From contig OENT01000014.1 in NCBI GenBank assembly GCA_900239685.1, forward strand, positions 1 to 64,000: a stretch of DNA of 64,000 bases, written 5' to 3'. This DNA is from Rotaria macrura. Taxonomy: Eukaryota; Rotifera; Eurotatoria; Philodinida; Philodinidae. The notes beneath the pieces are model-generated. The model saw only the letters and a program-made list of their open reading frames with translations. It was not told the origin of the DNA and searched no databases. Shown here piece after piece: positions 37,597 to 54,034 of the stretch (its first letter is position 1; each line of letters begins with the position of its first letter). The position numbers and the translations under genes were made by a program.

Positions 37597-40500
37597 GATT
37601 TTAATTATATTATAACTAAACACGAATCTGATGAATGTATATAGACGAAATGAAACGAAAATATGAGAAGAATGAGATGATATTTTATTTGGTCGTGAGA
37701 GTGCGTGGCGGAAATAAGCTCGACGAGGTTTGCCGTTGTCAGCCGATAATTTGGTTAGATGAAAACCAATCGAAAATAAGACGATATCCTTTGCGAAAAA
37801 AAATGTCGCTAGAATAAATATTTTCATATATATTCTTATTATTAAAAACATATTCTGTTTATTGTCTGTCGTTGTTTCGATATTTTCAACTATCTTTGGA
37901 CATGTTTACTGATCTGAATGTTGATCAATTCGTTCTTTTTGAACGCATCTATGATTTATTTGATCGAAACATTGTGCATCGAATTGATCAAATACTAATC
38001 ATTGTATATATTCGGTTTAAATTTGATCTTCTAAGGATCGATTAAAACGAAAATTTTTATATAATTCTTTGCTAGGTTTTACTAAAAATCATACAGCACC
38101 AGACGGCGAATAGTTGTCTGCCATTTTGTCTGGAGTATTCCACTAATGTACATAAATTGTTTTATTTTATATAGTTCTTAAACGAACATGACTATACTTG
38201 ATAATGCATTCGAAATAATGCAGGTTTGAATCATTGTAGCGTACCCTGTTTTTGGTATCTATGATGATTAAATGGACAACCTTTGCGATCCCCAAATGAC
38301 ATTATTTATTATAAATCGTTTACGAATTTTGTCTTATTCACCGGCGATATAAGTATTGGATCGATGATGCATCGAGTGATTTTCCTAAGGCGAGAAATAA
38401 TTCTTGATTATAGAAAATATTTTTTAAAAAGAATTCAATAGAGTTCTTTGTTTAAAAATAGTTCTACACCCATTATTCCTGATATCTGTCTAAAGATTTC
38501 TAGTAACAATTCGAAAGTGTTGATATAGTTGGTTGATATTCCTCATATTTCTTGACTCATACAATCTTGTGGACGGAAAATAGTTGTATTTTTCATCGTT
38601 GGATAATTTGAACATATCATTCAAAGTGGTGCAGTCAGAGCGTGGTTGAAGTGTCTCACTCAGCCTCTACCTACTCCTGCCCCAAAAATATTCAAGTTCC
38701 TTCTGAAGTTAACTTATTGATATTACTAGTTTTATATATGTATGAGTAGTTACTTCGGTTGAGTGCCTACCAGAAAAATTTTCAGGTTCCGCTTCTAATC
38801 TCTAAGTTACGATGAGAAGGAAAACGTTCGAATCCGAGGTGAATTTCAGTACTACTTGGAAAAAAACAATTTTCTTTACATTTTCTAATTCATCGTTCGT
38901 GCAGAACAAGGATCAATTTGTTTGTTTTTTCTTGACGGATATTCATTTTCTTGAATAATAGTTACTTGTGCAGCCATGTAAGAAATTGAAAAAAGATCAT
39001 ACTTGCTCTAAGCCAAAAAGAAAGTTAGTTTTAAAAGAAATATTTCAGAATTTTATGAATAATGACCTTGATTGGGGATGCTTCTAGAAAATTACATAAC
39101 AACTAAAAGTTTCACAATCAAGACCGGAAAAAAGTCAAATATTTTATTTGTTCTTGTACTATTGATTAAACTATATGATGAATCTTTAACTGCTGAATTA
39201 AAAATGACTGTATCCAATGACAAAGAGAACTATAATTTGAATCAGACGATTTCCTAGATTAGAATTTCTTTGAAGTCGACTCGTACTTTTGATTTTATCG
39301 ACATCGATTGTTTTTGGATCTAATGACCACTTTACTTTGAGAGTATAAATCGTTGTGGCGATTGTAGATTCGATGAAAAGTGAATTTTTACATCTTGAAG
39401 GATACTATACTAACTCTATTCTTTTCAGTGTCACACATCGATAACCGAAGAATTCATACGAAAAAGGCCTATGTGTGATGAAGCTACAATTATTATATCA
39501 TCGTTACAAGAGCAATACGCTTACCCGACATTGTTAATCAATGTCAACGAAGAAAAAAACTCAGCGAATTAGAAGAGAATCTTCTGCTATCAGGCTTGTT
39601 TTATGATCTCTTGTAGAACATCACGATCATGCAGCAACACTCTACAGATTCCCTGTGAAATTGTAGAACCATTTTCATAGTCTTATCTCACGGTGACACT
39701 TAATTTTACCTAAGTGGAAAGAGGAAATCTGCAAAACACGACGGCTATTTTTCTCAACATATTTCCAATGACAAAACACTTACTTTTCTAATCGTATAAT
39801 TGAGAATGCAATGTATGCAAATATTTCTGATCATGGGATCTAATATGAAGAAAGAATCGACACAGATGCATACTGTTGTATTTCTTCCTGTTTCAGCCTG
39901 ATTCTCGTCTTTAGATGACATCAGAATCAGTTGAGATATTTCCAAGTATGTTCATTCAATTTTTGGGATCGTTATTATTTCCTACTGGATTTTAGTTGGA
40001 CTGTTTCGAAAATCGTATAAAGTCAAAATAGAACCTCTATGAACATTTATTAATCTATATTTGAGAACATTTATGGCATCTTGTCATCCAGCATATCCTT
40101 GTATGGTTTTTATTCTTGCCTTCTTTCATGCAATTATACTTGATCGAAGAAAATACAACAAAATTCGATGGTCATATGTATTTATGATTTCAAGGAATTC
40201 GATTGTAAACTTTATCCATTGAAACATCCATACAATTGATATTTTGCATTCTTATTTTTATTTTCGTCAACGTGTCTGCCGATATTTTGGGAGCTTAATT
40301 TAAACATGAGTCTAGAACATGCACGTTCTGAAATTCAACGGTCAACATTGCAATATTTACTTGGAGAGCGTAAAATTCGTATGGTCCACTCCATATGCGA
40401 TGAACTATACTCATATGAGGAAGATCTGAGGAGCACCAGCAACTAAAGCCAAAAATCAAGAAAGACTTTTACGCATCTTCAAAAATTATTTCTAACTTTG

Positions 40501-40890
40501 ATTAGAAAATTTCCTTGAGGATATCAAAGTATGACCACATATATCGGTTCGAAAAGTGTTCTATTCAACAGTTCTTACAAGGCAGATCGTTCGAGATGAA
40601 AATACATCGTGAAATCAAAGTGATCAGAGAATAAATATAAACAAAGCTTTGCTACAATATGTAAACACCTGAAGGATTAAATATAGCAATAATGAAGAAA
40701 ATATTGACATTGCTAAGCAAACTATCTGCAACTAAATGGCAACATCAATGATTGGTTTGAAAAGTCATTTTTTGCGTTTTTTTTAAATTTTCAAGAATAG
40801 AAGAGAAAGTTCTAGAAGTGTCCGTACTAGAAGTATACAAAGGAGATACGAATATTTTGCGAACAACAACAAAACAATGGACATGGATGT
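37597..40890. other. Gene-poor region upstream of MANF
   Basis: No conserved coding sequence is seen. A B-box-like GTTCGAATCC lies near 38826-38836 without a matching tRNA fold. Frames such as 39072-39257 look random. The block merges into transposon remains further on. Confidence 0.5.
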
Positions 40891-40894
40891 TGAT

Positions 40895-41520
40895 CTCGAA
40901 TTAGAAATGACGATGTATCGTAGAGAGTTCCGAGTGCTTCTGAATTCCATTTGGATCACACAGCAAGCGAAGCAACACATGCAGAACGATAGACAAGAAT
41001 ACACTCTCTACCTGTACAGCGCAACATTGGTTTAATCGGTTCAACGACGATAATTTCGAACTCGATGATTTACTCCATTCCAAAAGATGGATAGAGGTGG
41101 ATAGGAATGGTTAAAGCAGCTTATTGAAGAAGATCCTAGATTGACTACACGGTGTTTAACAGAGCGACTTCGGTGCTCTCATACTGCAGTGGAAACATAT
41201 ATGTGCGAATTAGGTAAAACGTGGAGAAATGTGGAGTTTGAAGACTACGTGAATTGTCATCGTATCAGCTCCAACACAGGGTTGACGATTGTATGGAATT
41301 AATGACATCCCATCGCAAGTACCAATGACTCCACAATTTTACTACTGATGATGAAAAGTGAGTGTTGCATGTTAACCACATGTTCCAACGACAGTGGCTG
41401 GAAACTAGACAAGCGGGTGAAGCAACGCCAAAAAATGACTTTCGCCCAAAGAAGATCATGCTGAGTGTCTAGGGGGAAGGGCATATGATTGTGAATTTTA
41501 TTATGTGGCAAATTTAGTTT
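40895..41520 (+). pseudogene. Dead mariner-type transposase
   Basis: Conceptual reading in shifting frames shows mariner transposase pieces in order: FRVLLNSIW, WFNRFNDDNFELDD, QLIEEDPRLTTRCLTERLRC with HTAVETYMCELGK (helix-turn-helix region), then NFTTDDEK-stop-VLHV (the TGDEKW catalytic block with the Trp codon now TGA), RQWLETRQAGEATPKNDFRP, KKIMLSV-stop. At least two frameshifts and several stops make it inactive. Terminal repeats were not identified. It lies next to, and just outside, the hAT remnant. Confidence 0.75.
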
Positions 41521-41615
41521 CTTTTAAAACAAAAACGATTTGTGGCAAAATAATGATTTAGAAGTTAAACGGGGTTCCGTATCTCTTCTCCATGTCTTTC
41601 TTCTTGCCTTCTATC

Positions 41616-42982
41616 CAGAGACCGAATAGAGGGAAGTTTTTCACTCCCCGCCCCGCCGTGAAAAAGTCTTTACTCGCCCCGCGCCGTGCTCAAATATTTT
41701 TCTATCCCCGCCCCGCCTCGACACTGATTTCCCGTCACTCCCCGCTCTGATATTTTCTTGACTGATTTTAGTTGTATCATTAAAATTTTTAAGGTTGTTT
41801 TCGGCTTTTAGTTTTATAATTTATTTCACAATATATTGCAAGAATACTCACAAGGATCTTAGAGTACAACAAGTTTCACACGATGGTACATAAAATTGTA
41901 CATATTAGTACAAAAAATTAGAGGTTCATGACTAGATGTTAATTCGAGGGAAACAGCTGATTTTTTTAATTTAAAATAAAATTAATCAGCGACTCGATTG
42001 AAATGATAAAATTCGGTATCTTTGTTGTTTGAAATATCAATCTAAGGGGAGACAGTTTAAATCCCATTTTCTTGATTTCTGTGATCTTTCTTTTGATATT
42101 GCTGTTTTTTTCTGATTTTTTGTTGATTTTTCTGATTCAAATTAATTGATTCAAATCCAAAAACAATCATAGAAATAAAAAGTCAGCTGTTTTCCCCTTG
42201 GGCTAAATTGAAATGAGCACAAAAACATGTTTCTCTAGATCAATCAATCTTTTTGCCGTTCTCTATTGAGCGAAGAAACATCATATTATTAACAGTGATT
42301 GGGTCTAGATTATATCTACTTTGATTGACGATTAGATCTACTGTCAAAAACTTTCTTTCAACAGCAGCTGAACTGCAGAGGACAAAGAGTATTCGATGTG
42401 CTAACTTCGAGATGTTTGGAAACATATCCTGGTATTCTTTCCAAAATAATAATGTATTCGAATAATTCTTATGTTCATCTACCCTACAATCGATATAAAT
42501 ATCGAGTTCAATATTTGCTGCCGTTGTGTTTTTACATTTTGTTTTTATTACATCGTCATCCTTCGATTTTTCTAGAAAATTCTTTTGCTGTTTTCTTGGT
42601 GGTTCATTGTGACCATTGAATGCGGATGCATAGTTCCCTTTCGGCAACAATGCACGACACGTTCGATAACACTCTGACTTCTGAGCTCCCGTTGCTCACA
42701 ATAATGTTTTGAACTTCGGATGCAGGACGGATCCCAGTGTGTTTTCTTCCTCAATGTTGAACACTGAGTTCAATAGAGACAACGAACGTTTCGCAGAAAA
42801 CCTCACACTTATATGCAATCAAGTGCTGACCATCAGTGAAAACAAAATCTTTTGTTTTGATAATTATATGTATTTATAAATATGAATGTCTCTATAGTGA
42901 AACTGAAGAACGGGGAAAATGTCGGGGATTCTATTTTTTCCGACCCAGCCCGCCCCGATTCCCCGCCCCGTTTAAGTCTCTG
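41616..42982 (-). mobile_element. hAT-type DNA transposon remnant
   Basis: The ends carry CAGAGAC at 41616 and its inverse GTCTCTG ending at 42982, each followed inward by GC-rich degenerate CCCCGCCCC words that stand out sharply in this AT-rich DNA (41650-41750 and 42930-42970). Inside, a minus-strand frame (42650-42240) encodes a hAT C-terminal dimerisation domain: LLFWKEYQDMFPNISKLAHR, SSAAVERKF, and LDPITVNNMMFL, matching the usual W....FP.L..LA...L..P.SSA..ER.FS pattern. Only the transposase 3' end remains, so the element is truncated internally. The flanking 8-mers CTTCTATC and TTTTAGAT do not match, so no intact target duplication is visible. Confidence 0.75.
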
Positions 42983-44334
42983 TTTTAGATCTCAATTAAA
43001 TTAAATGTAAAGTTTATTAAAATGATTCAGAAAAAAGAAATTGTCCGTATTTACGAGAATTTTTTAAGATTTTATTATAATTTCATGTGATTCGTCGACA
43101 ATAGTTACTAGCCGATTTTGTCGTGATAATGAAACTTCATTATTTAAACAAAAACTAATGTCTCTTTACGTGTGAATTTAGAGATATATGAATTTTTATC
43201 ATTATAATTTAGAATATTGTGTTCATAGGCCTTACTTATTTAAAATTCAAACAGGAACGAAATTCCGTAACGGTTATTATTTTCTGTTTTTTATTCTATA
43301 TAGTTGTGTACGTGAAGATATAACTGATGTTCTGAATGCTTAGTGAAAACTGAATAACTTTTATGTAGGACTTTTATTTGTGTATAGTTTCGTTTCGCAG
43401 TAAATTGGTAGACTCTTGCTGTACCCTACAAAAATTTAAATTTTTGGAAGGTTCTTCCCATGAGGTGAATGAATTCGATATCAAAGCCGATTAGATGAAA
43501 TCTCATGAGAATCCGCGTTGTGGAACCACTAACGGAACTGGCAGGAGTAACCTATATTCTTATTTGTGTACGAATTAGCATTTAATCTTAATAGTAGAGA
43601 CCTGTTAGCTCATACGATGAAACCCAATCGGATTTCGATATTAGGATTCGACAAAATCCAACACTAGGGGTCAGAACGTCGGATTAAAGAAATTCTGATA
43701 GAAACATGATCGGATCCAAATGTCGAATTGATCCTCCTGGTCAGTGAGGCTACGGTCATATACATTGATAATAAAACACCATTGATACGCCCGAGATTAC
43801 TGGACAACACGAGCCCTTTACCAGTTCATGCGGCACGTAAACGGCTGTATACACCTACGTTACAGTGTCAATACAGATAGTTGTATCCATCAACCTGGAT
43901 TGTCTCAACCTAGCTGTTAGTACACAACTACAGATAAAAATGGGAGTTGGAAAGAGTTAGATGAAAAAAATCAAGGCTCTTCTATCGATATACTCCTTGC
44001 CACGTACATGTCATTTTGTCTCTAAAAACCAAAAGGGACTTTTCTTGCAGAGTAGCAAGACAACCATTAATTTTCAGTTGATGGGCCCTCCATATGCAGA
44101 AATACTATAGCTAAAACGATCTACGTTACTCTTCTTCTAGGATAACACAACGTACTCTAGTATAAATATTGGACTTTGTAACAATAGGAAAGAAGAGAAA
44201 TTCATATGATCTTCAAATAGTCATGAAATTTTCAGTTAAAAACGGACACTATGTTGTCCAGATATTGGGTGTACAAAAAAATCGATAGCAATTTTCAAAA
44301 ACAACTCACAAAATACAGTTCCTGTTCAACATAC
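42983..44334. other. Gene-free stretch between transposon relics
   Basis: No gene is seen. Around 43615-43745 there are loosely mirrored words (CAATCGGATTTCGA... and ...GATCGGATCCAAA) that could be an old foldback element, too degraded to delimit. Confidence 0.4.
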
Positions 44335-44821
44335 TTTATTTACAGAATTGATTTCGAGTGAGAAAATTTATTGAATTAATTCTTGGTTTTAGAGCTCTTC
44401 CTTGTTATTTTTATTTTTATGTCGTAATGTTTCGACAGCGATGCTGTCTTCGTCAGACAGTGAACGAAAGATAGTTACACACACAAATAACGCACACACA
44501 CTATTTCTTCCTTTCATCTTTCTCTCTTGTTTGTTTTTCTTTTGATTGAAGTTTGTTGATAGTGGGACGGCAAGACGGGGATACTCGTAGAAATGACGAG
44601 TTTGTCAGCTTCTGCCGTCCCACTATCAACAAACTTCAATCAAAAGAAAAACAAACAAGAGAGAAAGATGAAGGAAGAAATAGTGTGTGTGCGTTATTTG
44701 TGTGTGTAACTATCTTTCGTTCACTGACTGACGAAGACAGCATCGCTGTCGAAACGTTACGACATAAAAATAAAAATAACAAGGAAGAGCTCTAAAACCA
44801 AGAATTAATTTATTTACAGAA
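44335..44821. mobile_element. Near-perfect palindromic (foldback) element with 13 bp flanking direct repeats
   Basis: Left arm 44374-44571 (starting AATTAATTCTTGG) and right arm 44612-44810 (ending CCAAGAATTAATT) are almost exact reverse complements over nearly 200 bp, with a spacer of about 40 bp; one visible mismatch lies in CGTCAGACAGTGAAC against CGTCAGTCAGTGAAC. The direct repeat TTTATTTACAGAA occurs at 44335-44347 and 44809-44821. Each arm contains an internal hairpin GACAGC-ATC-GCTGTC. The high arm identity implies recent origin or conversion. No transposase is encoded; the frame at 44553-44795 is just the right arm. Class unknown. Confidence 0.75.
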
Positions 44822-46746
44822 GTAAATACAAGTTTTTTTCAAGGGGTAAAAAGCAGATCCTCGACTCCGAAGTTCCTAGTGGATTCTGGTGGACACTGAT
44901 GCATGGCAATAGCTATTCCAAACAAGCATAAGTATCAATTTGAAGTTTTAAAAATGGTTTGAATCCTGCTGGCTCCAGGATCTACTCTTAGCCCCTTGAT
45001 TACTGCTGCATATTTCACGGTTATCTAAATAGTGTATTCACTATTCATAAGCAAAAATTCAAGTCAAAATTACGTTGTTTCGATTGATCGATGAGGCGAA
45101 TTATCCCATATAAGCACTATTTTCTCTTTGATCGTGTTTCACATTAGTGAAATATTTTAAAGTTTACCAGGTGGTTTCATCTGATACCTTGATACTGTGC
45201 TTCATAGTATCGCTTACAAAACCTAAAGTCACACGTTACTTATTTGAATCAAAACAAGTTCAGAATAGCAGTGCTCTAAGAAAAATCATGATTCATGAAA
45301 AACCCACCATTCGATTTAACAGTTATTTGAAAATTATAGTTTCGTCAGCGTATAAAGATCTCCAAGGTCATGTTAGTTCAGGAAAATGTTGGTTTCGGCA
45401 TATAAGTCCTAGTAGTGGATTTTATTGAAATTATTCTGATATTACTTGGAAGGGGCATGTGGCTTTTAAAGATTTATACGTTTCTTTTGTTCTTCGATAA
45501 CTCATGCTACCTAAAAGCGTAGAGAAAACGTATTCGAGAATAATTTACAGATGCATTCGGACGGCCAAGTTGGATGTGGTTTCAGTTGGTCTCTTCATCC
45601 AAACAGACAACCACACCAGAACCCATCACTCGGCAAGCCTGTACGGAAGGAGATATAGCCGAATAATTAAATTTTTGTATCGTTCTCTTTTATCGATGGT
45701 TTCAAGTAATTATCGACTATGGATTTCAAATACGATAGAAAAAACGCTGTCATTGGGTTCCAATTTTCCAAGAGCGAGAACTCATGGGGAGCTCACAAGT
45801 TCCTGAGAATTTACAATGGCTTGCTACAAAATTCTAATCAACAGATTTCTAGAAGTATTTGAAAAAAACCTCGCCAACTTCTAAAAATGGATTTTGAAGT
45901 TGGTCCACGCGTCTCAGTAACGAAATCTGAGGGAAGGCGAACGCTGACACCCTTATTTAGCAACATTTGATTGAAATAACCAGGATTATACGTCGAATTT
46001 AGTGTAGATAGGCATGTCAAAATACAAATAGGAGTGATACTAAAATTCAGTAGATTTAGTATCTAAATCAGTTATGAGCAAGTTTTATATTCATTTGAAT
46101 TTAATGGTGTTTAGCGGTATTTAATAGTAGCAAACATATCAGCAATATTAGTGGTAGTCAACATCAGTAGTATATCAATATCAAAATCTCAATACAATTT
46201 ACCACTATAAGATGATTAGGATTGGGGAAGTTTTCAATGTGAATTATGAATCTTTATCTCATCCGATTCTACATCAACGACCAAAACCTTTTTACACAAC
46301 TCACCTAAGTTTCTTGTACTTTCTCTCAGAAATATAATCCATTGCAACGGCATTCATGAACTACTTCATTGAAAGCTATCGTTTAACCTGTAGAGGAAAA
46401 GATCAGTTCTTATATTTTCTGCTTTAAAATATATGCTTTCACTAGTATGACATTCTTTCAGTAGAGAGTCAACGACGTTTAAATGAAGTGTATTTCGAAA
46501 AAGTGTCCATTGTTTGGTAAACAAAGAGATCGTGAGACATTAAATAAATAATAAAGTAACTATTTAGAGATCAATGTAGAACTGACGATGATCATGCGTA
46601 GTATTTTGTAAACCATATCTCAGTAGAAGTAGCATGAAACAAACATAAGTCGTTGATTGTTCAAAAAAAATCTATCTTTTTTATATCTTCACTTTCGTTT
46701 TTCTATTGCTTAAATAAATGGAAATAGATATTACTTTCGTCCATTA
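44822..46746. other. Gene-free stretch
   Basis: Frames at 45147-45428 and 45504-45806 have no recognised domain and no splice context. They could be old transposon pieces or chance. Confidence 0.4.
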
Positions 46747-46986
46747 ATGACTATCACAATAGAAGGAAAAAGTACAATTTTTCAAGTCGATCCACCGTCT
46801 CCTTTTCCCAATGATTATTATAATTCTCAAACTATATGCTTCCCCAAAACAAATGTGCGTAGCCAATTTGCTGTTACTGTTAATATATTAGGTAGACTAT
46901 CACTCTATTTTGATAATTATTTGATCACTCACTCTTCTTTAGTCGAATTCTATGTTGAAGGGTTAATGATTGATATAATCAAATAA
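46747..46986 (+). CDS. Small hypothetical ORF
   Basis: A 79-codon ATG frame (MTITIEGKSTIFQVDPPSPF...) ends shortly before the convergent PPIL4 stop. Its composition is balanced and protein-like, with alternating hydrophobic segments suggesting beta structure, and it lacks the Lys/Asn or Phe/Ile bias of chance frames nearby. I do not recognise a family. It may be a small gene, a terminal exon or a gene fragment. Confidence 0.25.
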   Translation: MTITIEGKSTIFQVDPPSPFPNDYYNSQTICFPKTNVRSQFAVTVNILGRLSLYFDNYLITHSSLVEFYVEGLMIDIIK

Positions 46987-47071
46987 ATCAGCATTGGCAT
47001 ATCTGAATAAATCAATCAATTCATGATAACTGATTTATTAACAATGGATTAATACAAAGAAAACTTAATTA

Positions 47072-48948
47072 TCAATGTCTAGATTTTAATCGTTTTGATG
47101 CAGATGATGATGATGATCGTGGTGACGTTCGTCTTGGTGAACTTTGTCGTGGTGACGTTCGTCTTGGTGAACTTCGTCGTGGCGGTGTTCGTCTTGATAA
47201 ACTTTGTCGTGGCGGTGTTCGTCTTGATAAACTTTGTCGTGGCGGTGTTCGTCTTGATAAACTTTGTCGTGGCGGTGTTCGTCTTGATAAACTTTGTCGT
47301 GGCGGTGTTCGTCTTGGTGAACTTCGTCGTGGCGGTGTTCGTCTTGGTGAACTTCGTCGTGGTGGTGTACGGCTCGATAATTTCCTTCGCGGAGAATCTC
47401 GTTTGGGCGATGCTCGTCGTGGGGGTATGTGTCGTTGAGCTTTGAGTTTTCTTTGTTTTTTGTCATATTCCCATTTAGCTTTAGCTACACTTTGACTGAA
47501 ATCTACATGTATACGCCTATCATCAATAAGTACATTGTCCATTGTGAAGTAAGCTTGTTCAGCATCTTCTTCATTTTCATATTCAATAAATGCATAACAA
47601 AGAGAATCGCCTGTCTTTTTATCTCGTACTATTTCACAACTTAAAATGTCACCAAATCTACTGAATATTGTTTCTAAATCTTCATCCGTTGTAACTTGAT
47701 TTAATTTACACACGAATAAAACATTTTCTGGTGGTTTCATATCAGCCTACAAGGAAAATAAATATGTATCGAACAATAGTGACAGAAAAATGTTTTTTTT
47801 ATTGAATATTGTTTTCGAATGATTATCAATGCTAATCATTTCTCTCGCATTCTGAATTGGAATGTTTCCTAGCCTCACAAGCAACAGATTAATAAAACAA
47901 CTCTAATTTCTAGACGTTATTTATTCAATAAGACTTAACTTAGTTAAATTTGAACAGACATAGAGACTATTGCAAGTTTTTCATTCATGATTTTTCAAGG
48001 AGAGATGAGTTAATTATCTTGAAAACTAGTGTTCGAATTATTATCATCATCATACAACGGAAAAGAATTTTTAATTAAAGTGACACTAAGAGAAGATTGA
48101 ATCATATGACTGTCTCTGTAGGTGGAAATAAGTGTATAAATTTCTCGAATAGATTGACTAGTCATGATGTCAGCTGTATATATGTCCTGTCAATAAATGT
48201 CATTGAATGCATGATTCAACATGAAAATAAAAGACAATAAACATACCTCTGGCAAATCACCAATAAGTTCGAGAATTTGTGCTCGTGCTTGTGCTTCTTT
48301 TTCTTCAATATAATCTTGGATTTCTTCTTCTGTTTTCCCTTGTACTCTATCTTCATTAAAAATTTCATCAAATGCAATCATAGATGATTTAACACGTTCG
48401 ATAGTCGGTGATGGTGAACGTTCTGGTATGTCTAATAATCGTGGAATTTCATATGGATTCGATAAAATAACTGTATGTATAATACGTATATCATGATATG
48501 GTTGAAAATTACGGTCAACAACGGCTATATTGATTTTATCTAATACGTCCCAACCACTGACAACTTCACCAAATATCGTATGTGTACCATCTAATGAATC
48601 AAGATTCAATGCTAATGTAAGAAAAAACTGTGAACCATGTTGATTACTGGAATTATTAACCATGGATACTGTGCCACGTTTACGATGTTTAATCAATGGC
48701 TTTTTTTCTATATCGAAAAATTTTGCTTGATCACCATATAATTGTCTATAAACAGATTCTCCGCCACGGCCTGTGCCAGTTGGATCACCAGTTTGTGCAA
48801 TAAAATTTGCTTGTATTGAATGAAACAGACAGAAATTGTAATATTTTACAGCACACAAATACAAGAAATTTTTACACGATATTGGACGTTCTTCATAATA
48901 TAGATCAATTGTTATGTCACCTAGTGTTGTTTCAAGTACAACAGACAT
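47072..48948 (-). CDS. PPIL4: PPIL4: cyclophilin-RRM nuclear protein with RS-like decapeptide repeats
   Basis: PPIL4 is a nuclear cyclophilin-like, RNA-binding protein associated with spliceosomes and other nuclear complexes. Exons 48948-48247 and 47746-47072 give 458 aa (human 492). Seen: cyclophilin domain (about 1-165) with [14 protein letters not shown] and [17 protein letters not shown]; the PPIase arginine and tryptophan positions are Ser (FHSI, LDSLDG), consistent with the divergent active site of this subfamily; linker ending [23 protein letters not shown] (about 238-315) with LFVCKLN (RNP2) and [10 protein letters not shown] (RNP1); [15 protein letters not shown]. The C-terminal tail is a run of RS-like decapeptides (see repeat 47131-47370) in place of the usual Lys/Arg/Ser tail. 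The single 500 bp intron has clean GTATGT and GTAG sites. Confidence 0.95.
47131..47370 (-). repeat. Eight tandem 30 bp units coding RS-type decapeptides
   Basis: Exact 30 bp phasing gives eight units from 47131 to 47370, four of them identical (47191-47310), each encoding a ten-residue unit of the type [10 protein letters not shown]. The unit length, a multiple of three, keeps all frames open, which is why long frames also appear in other phases and on the plus strand. It lies inside the PPIL4 C-terminal tail. Confidence 0.95.
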
Positions 48949-49386
48949 TCTAGAACAAACAAGACATACAAGTAAACGCAAAAGAATTTCAATGTATAAA
49001 TATATATATTTATATATATATGCATTCGTTTTATTTTTGTTAATCTTTCCTTTTAAGCATTTTCTATTTTTTTTGGGTTCGGTTTTTTTTTGTTTTATAT
49101 GCTACAAGCGTATCTATATACAGCAGTTGAACCAAAAACGAAACACAAACATAGACAAAACAAAAGGGAAAATGAACAGCTTCAAGTAACAACACACATA
49201 AGGAAAACAAAGTTTGTTTGTTATTTTTTGTTGTTTTATTATTTTTTTTGTTGTTTTGTTCCTGAAAATGGAAAAAACCAAAAAAAAATGGAATAGAAGA
49301 ACAAAAGGAAAGGTTTTGAACGAGTAAAGAAAGACAAAAGAATACATCAAGCAACAGACATGTAATGTATTATTGTTTCATTTAAA
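48949..49386. other. Intergenic, poly(A) polymerase 3' side to PPIL4 promoter
   Basis: The region has T-rich and A-rich stretches and a TA-rich patch near 48997-49022. It produces long chance frames rich in Lys or Phe. No gene is supported. Confidence 0.5.

Positions 49387-54034
<4,648 letters not shown>

Noticed and set aside
38826..38836. B-box-like GTTCGAATCC suggesting a tRNA or SINE
   Set aside because: No A box at the proper distance and no cloverleaf can be drawn; copy number cannot be tested here.
44725..44757. Hammerhead-ribozyme-like core: CTGACGA, hairpin GACAGC-ATC-GCTGTC, then GAAAC, in each arm of the palindrome
   Set aside because: There is an extra A between CTGACGA and the hairpin and no stem III with a cleavage triplet could be drawn, so a working hammerhead is not supported.
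44553..44795. 80-codon plus-strand frame in the palindrome
   Set aside because: It is the right arm of the inverted repeat read through; no domain and its start lies in the left arm.
47086..47466. Long frames rich in [10 protein letters not shown] (minus) and [10 protein letters not shown] (plus)
   Set aside because: These are other-phase readings of the 30 bp PPIL4 repeat array.
49064..49354. Overlapping Phe-rich and Lys-rich frames upstream of PPIL4
   Set aside because: Arise from T-rich and A-rich runs in intergenic DNA; several frames are open at once with no family match.
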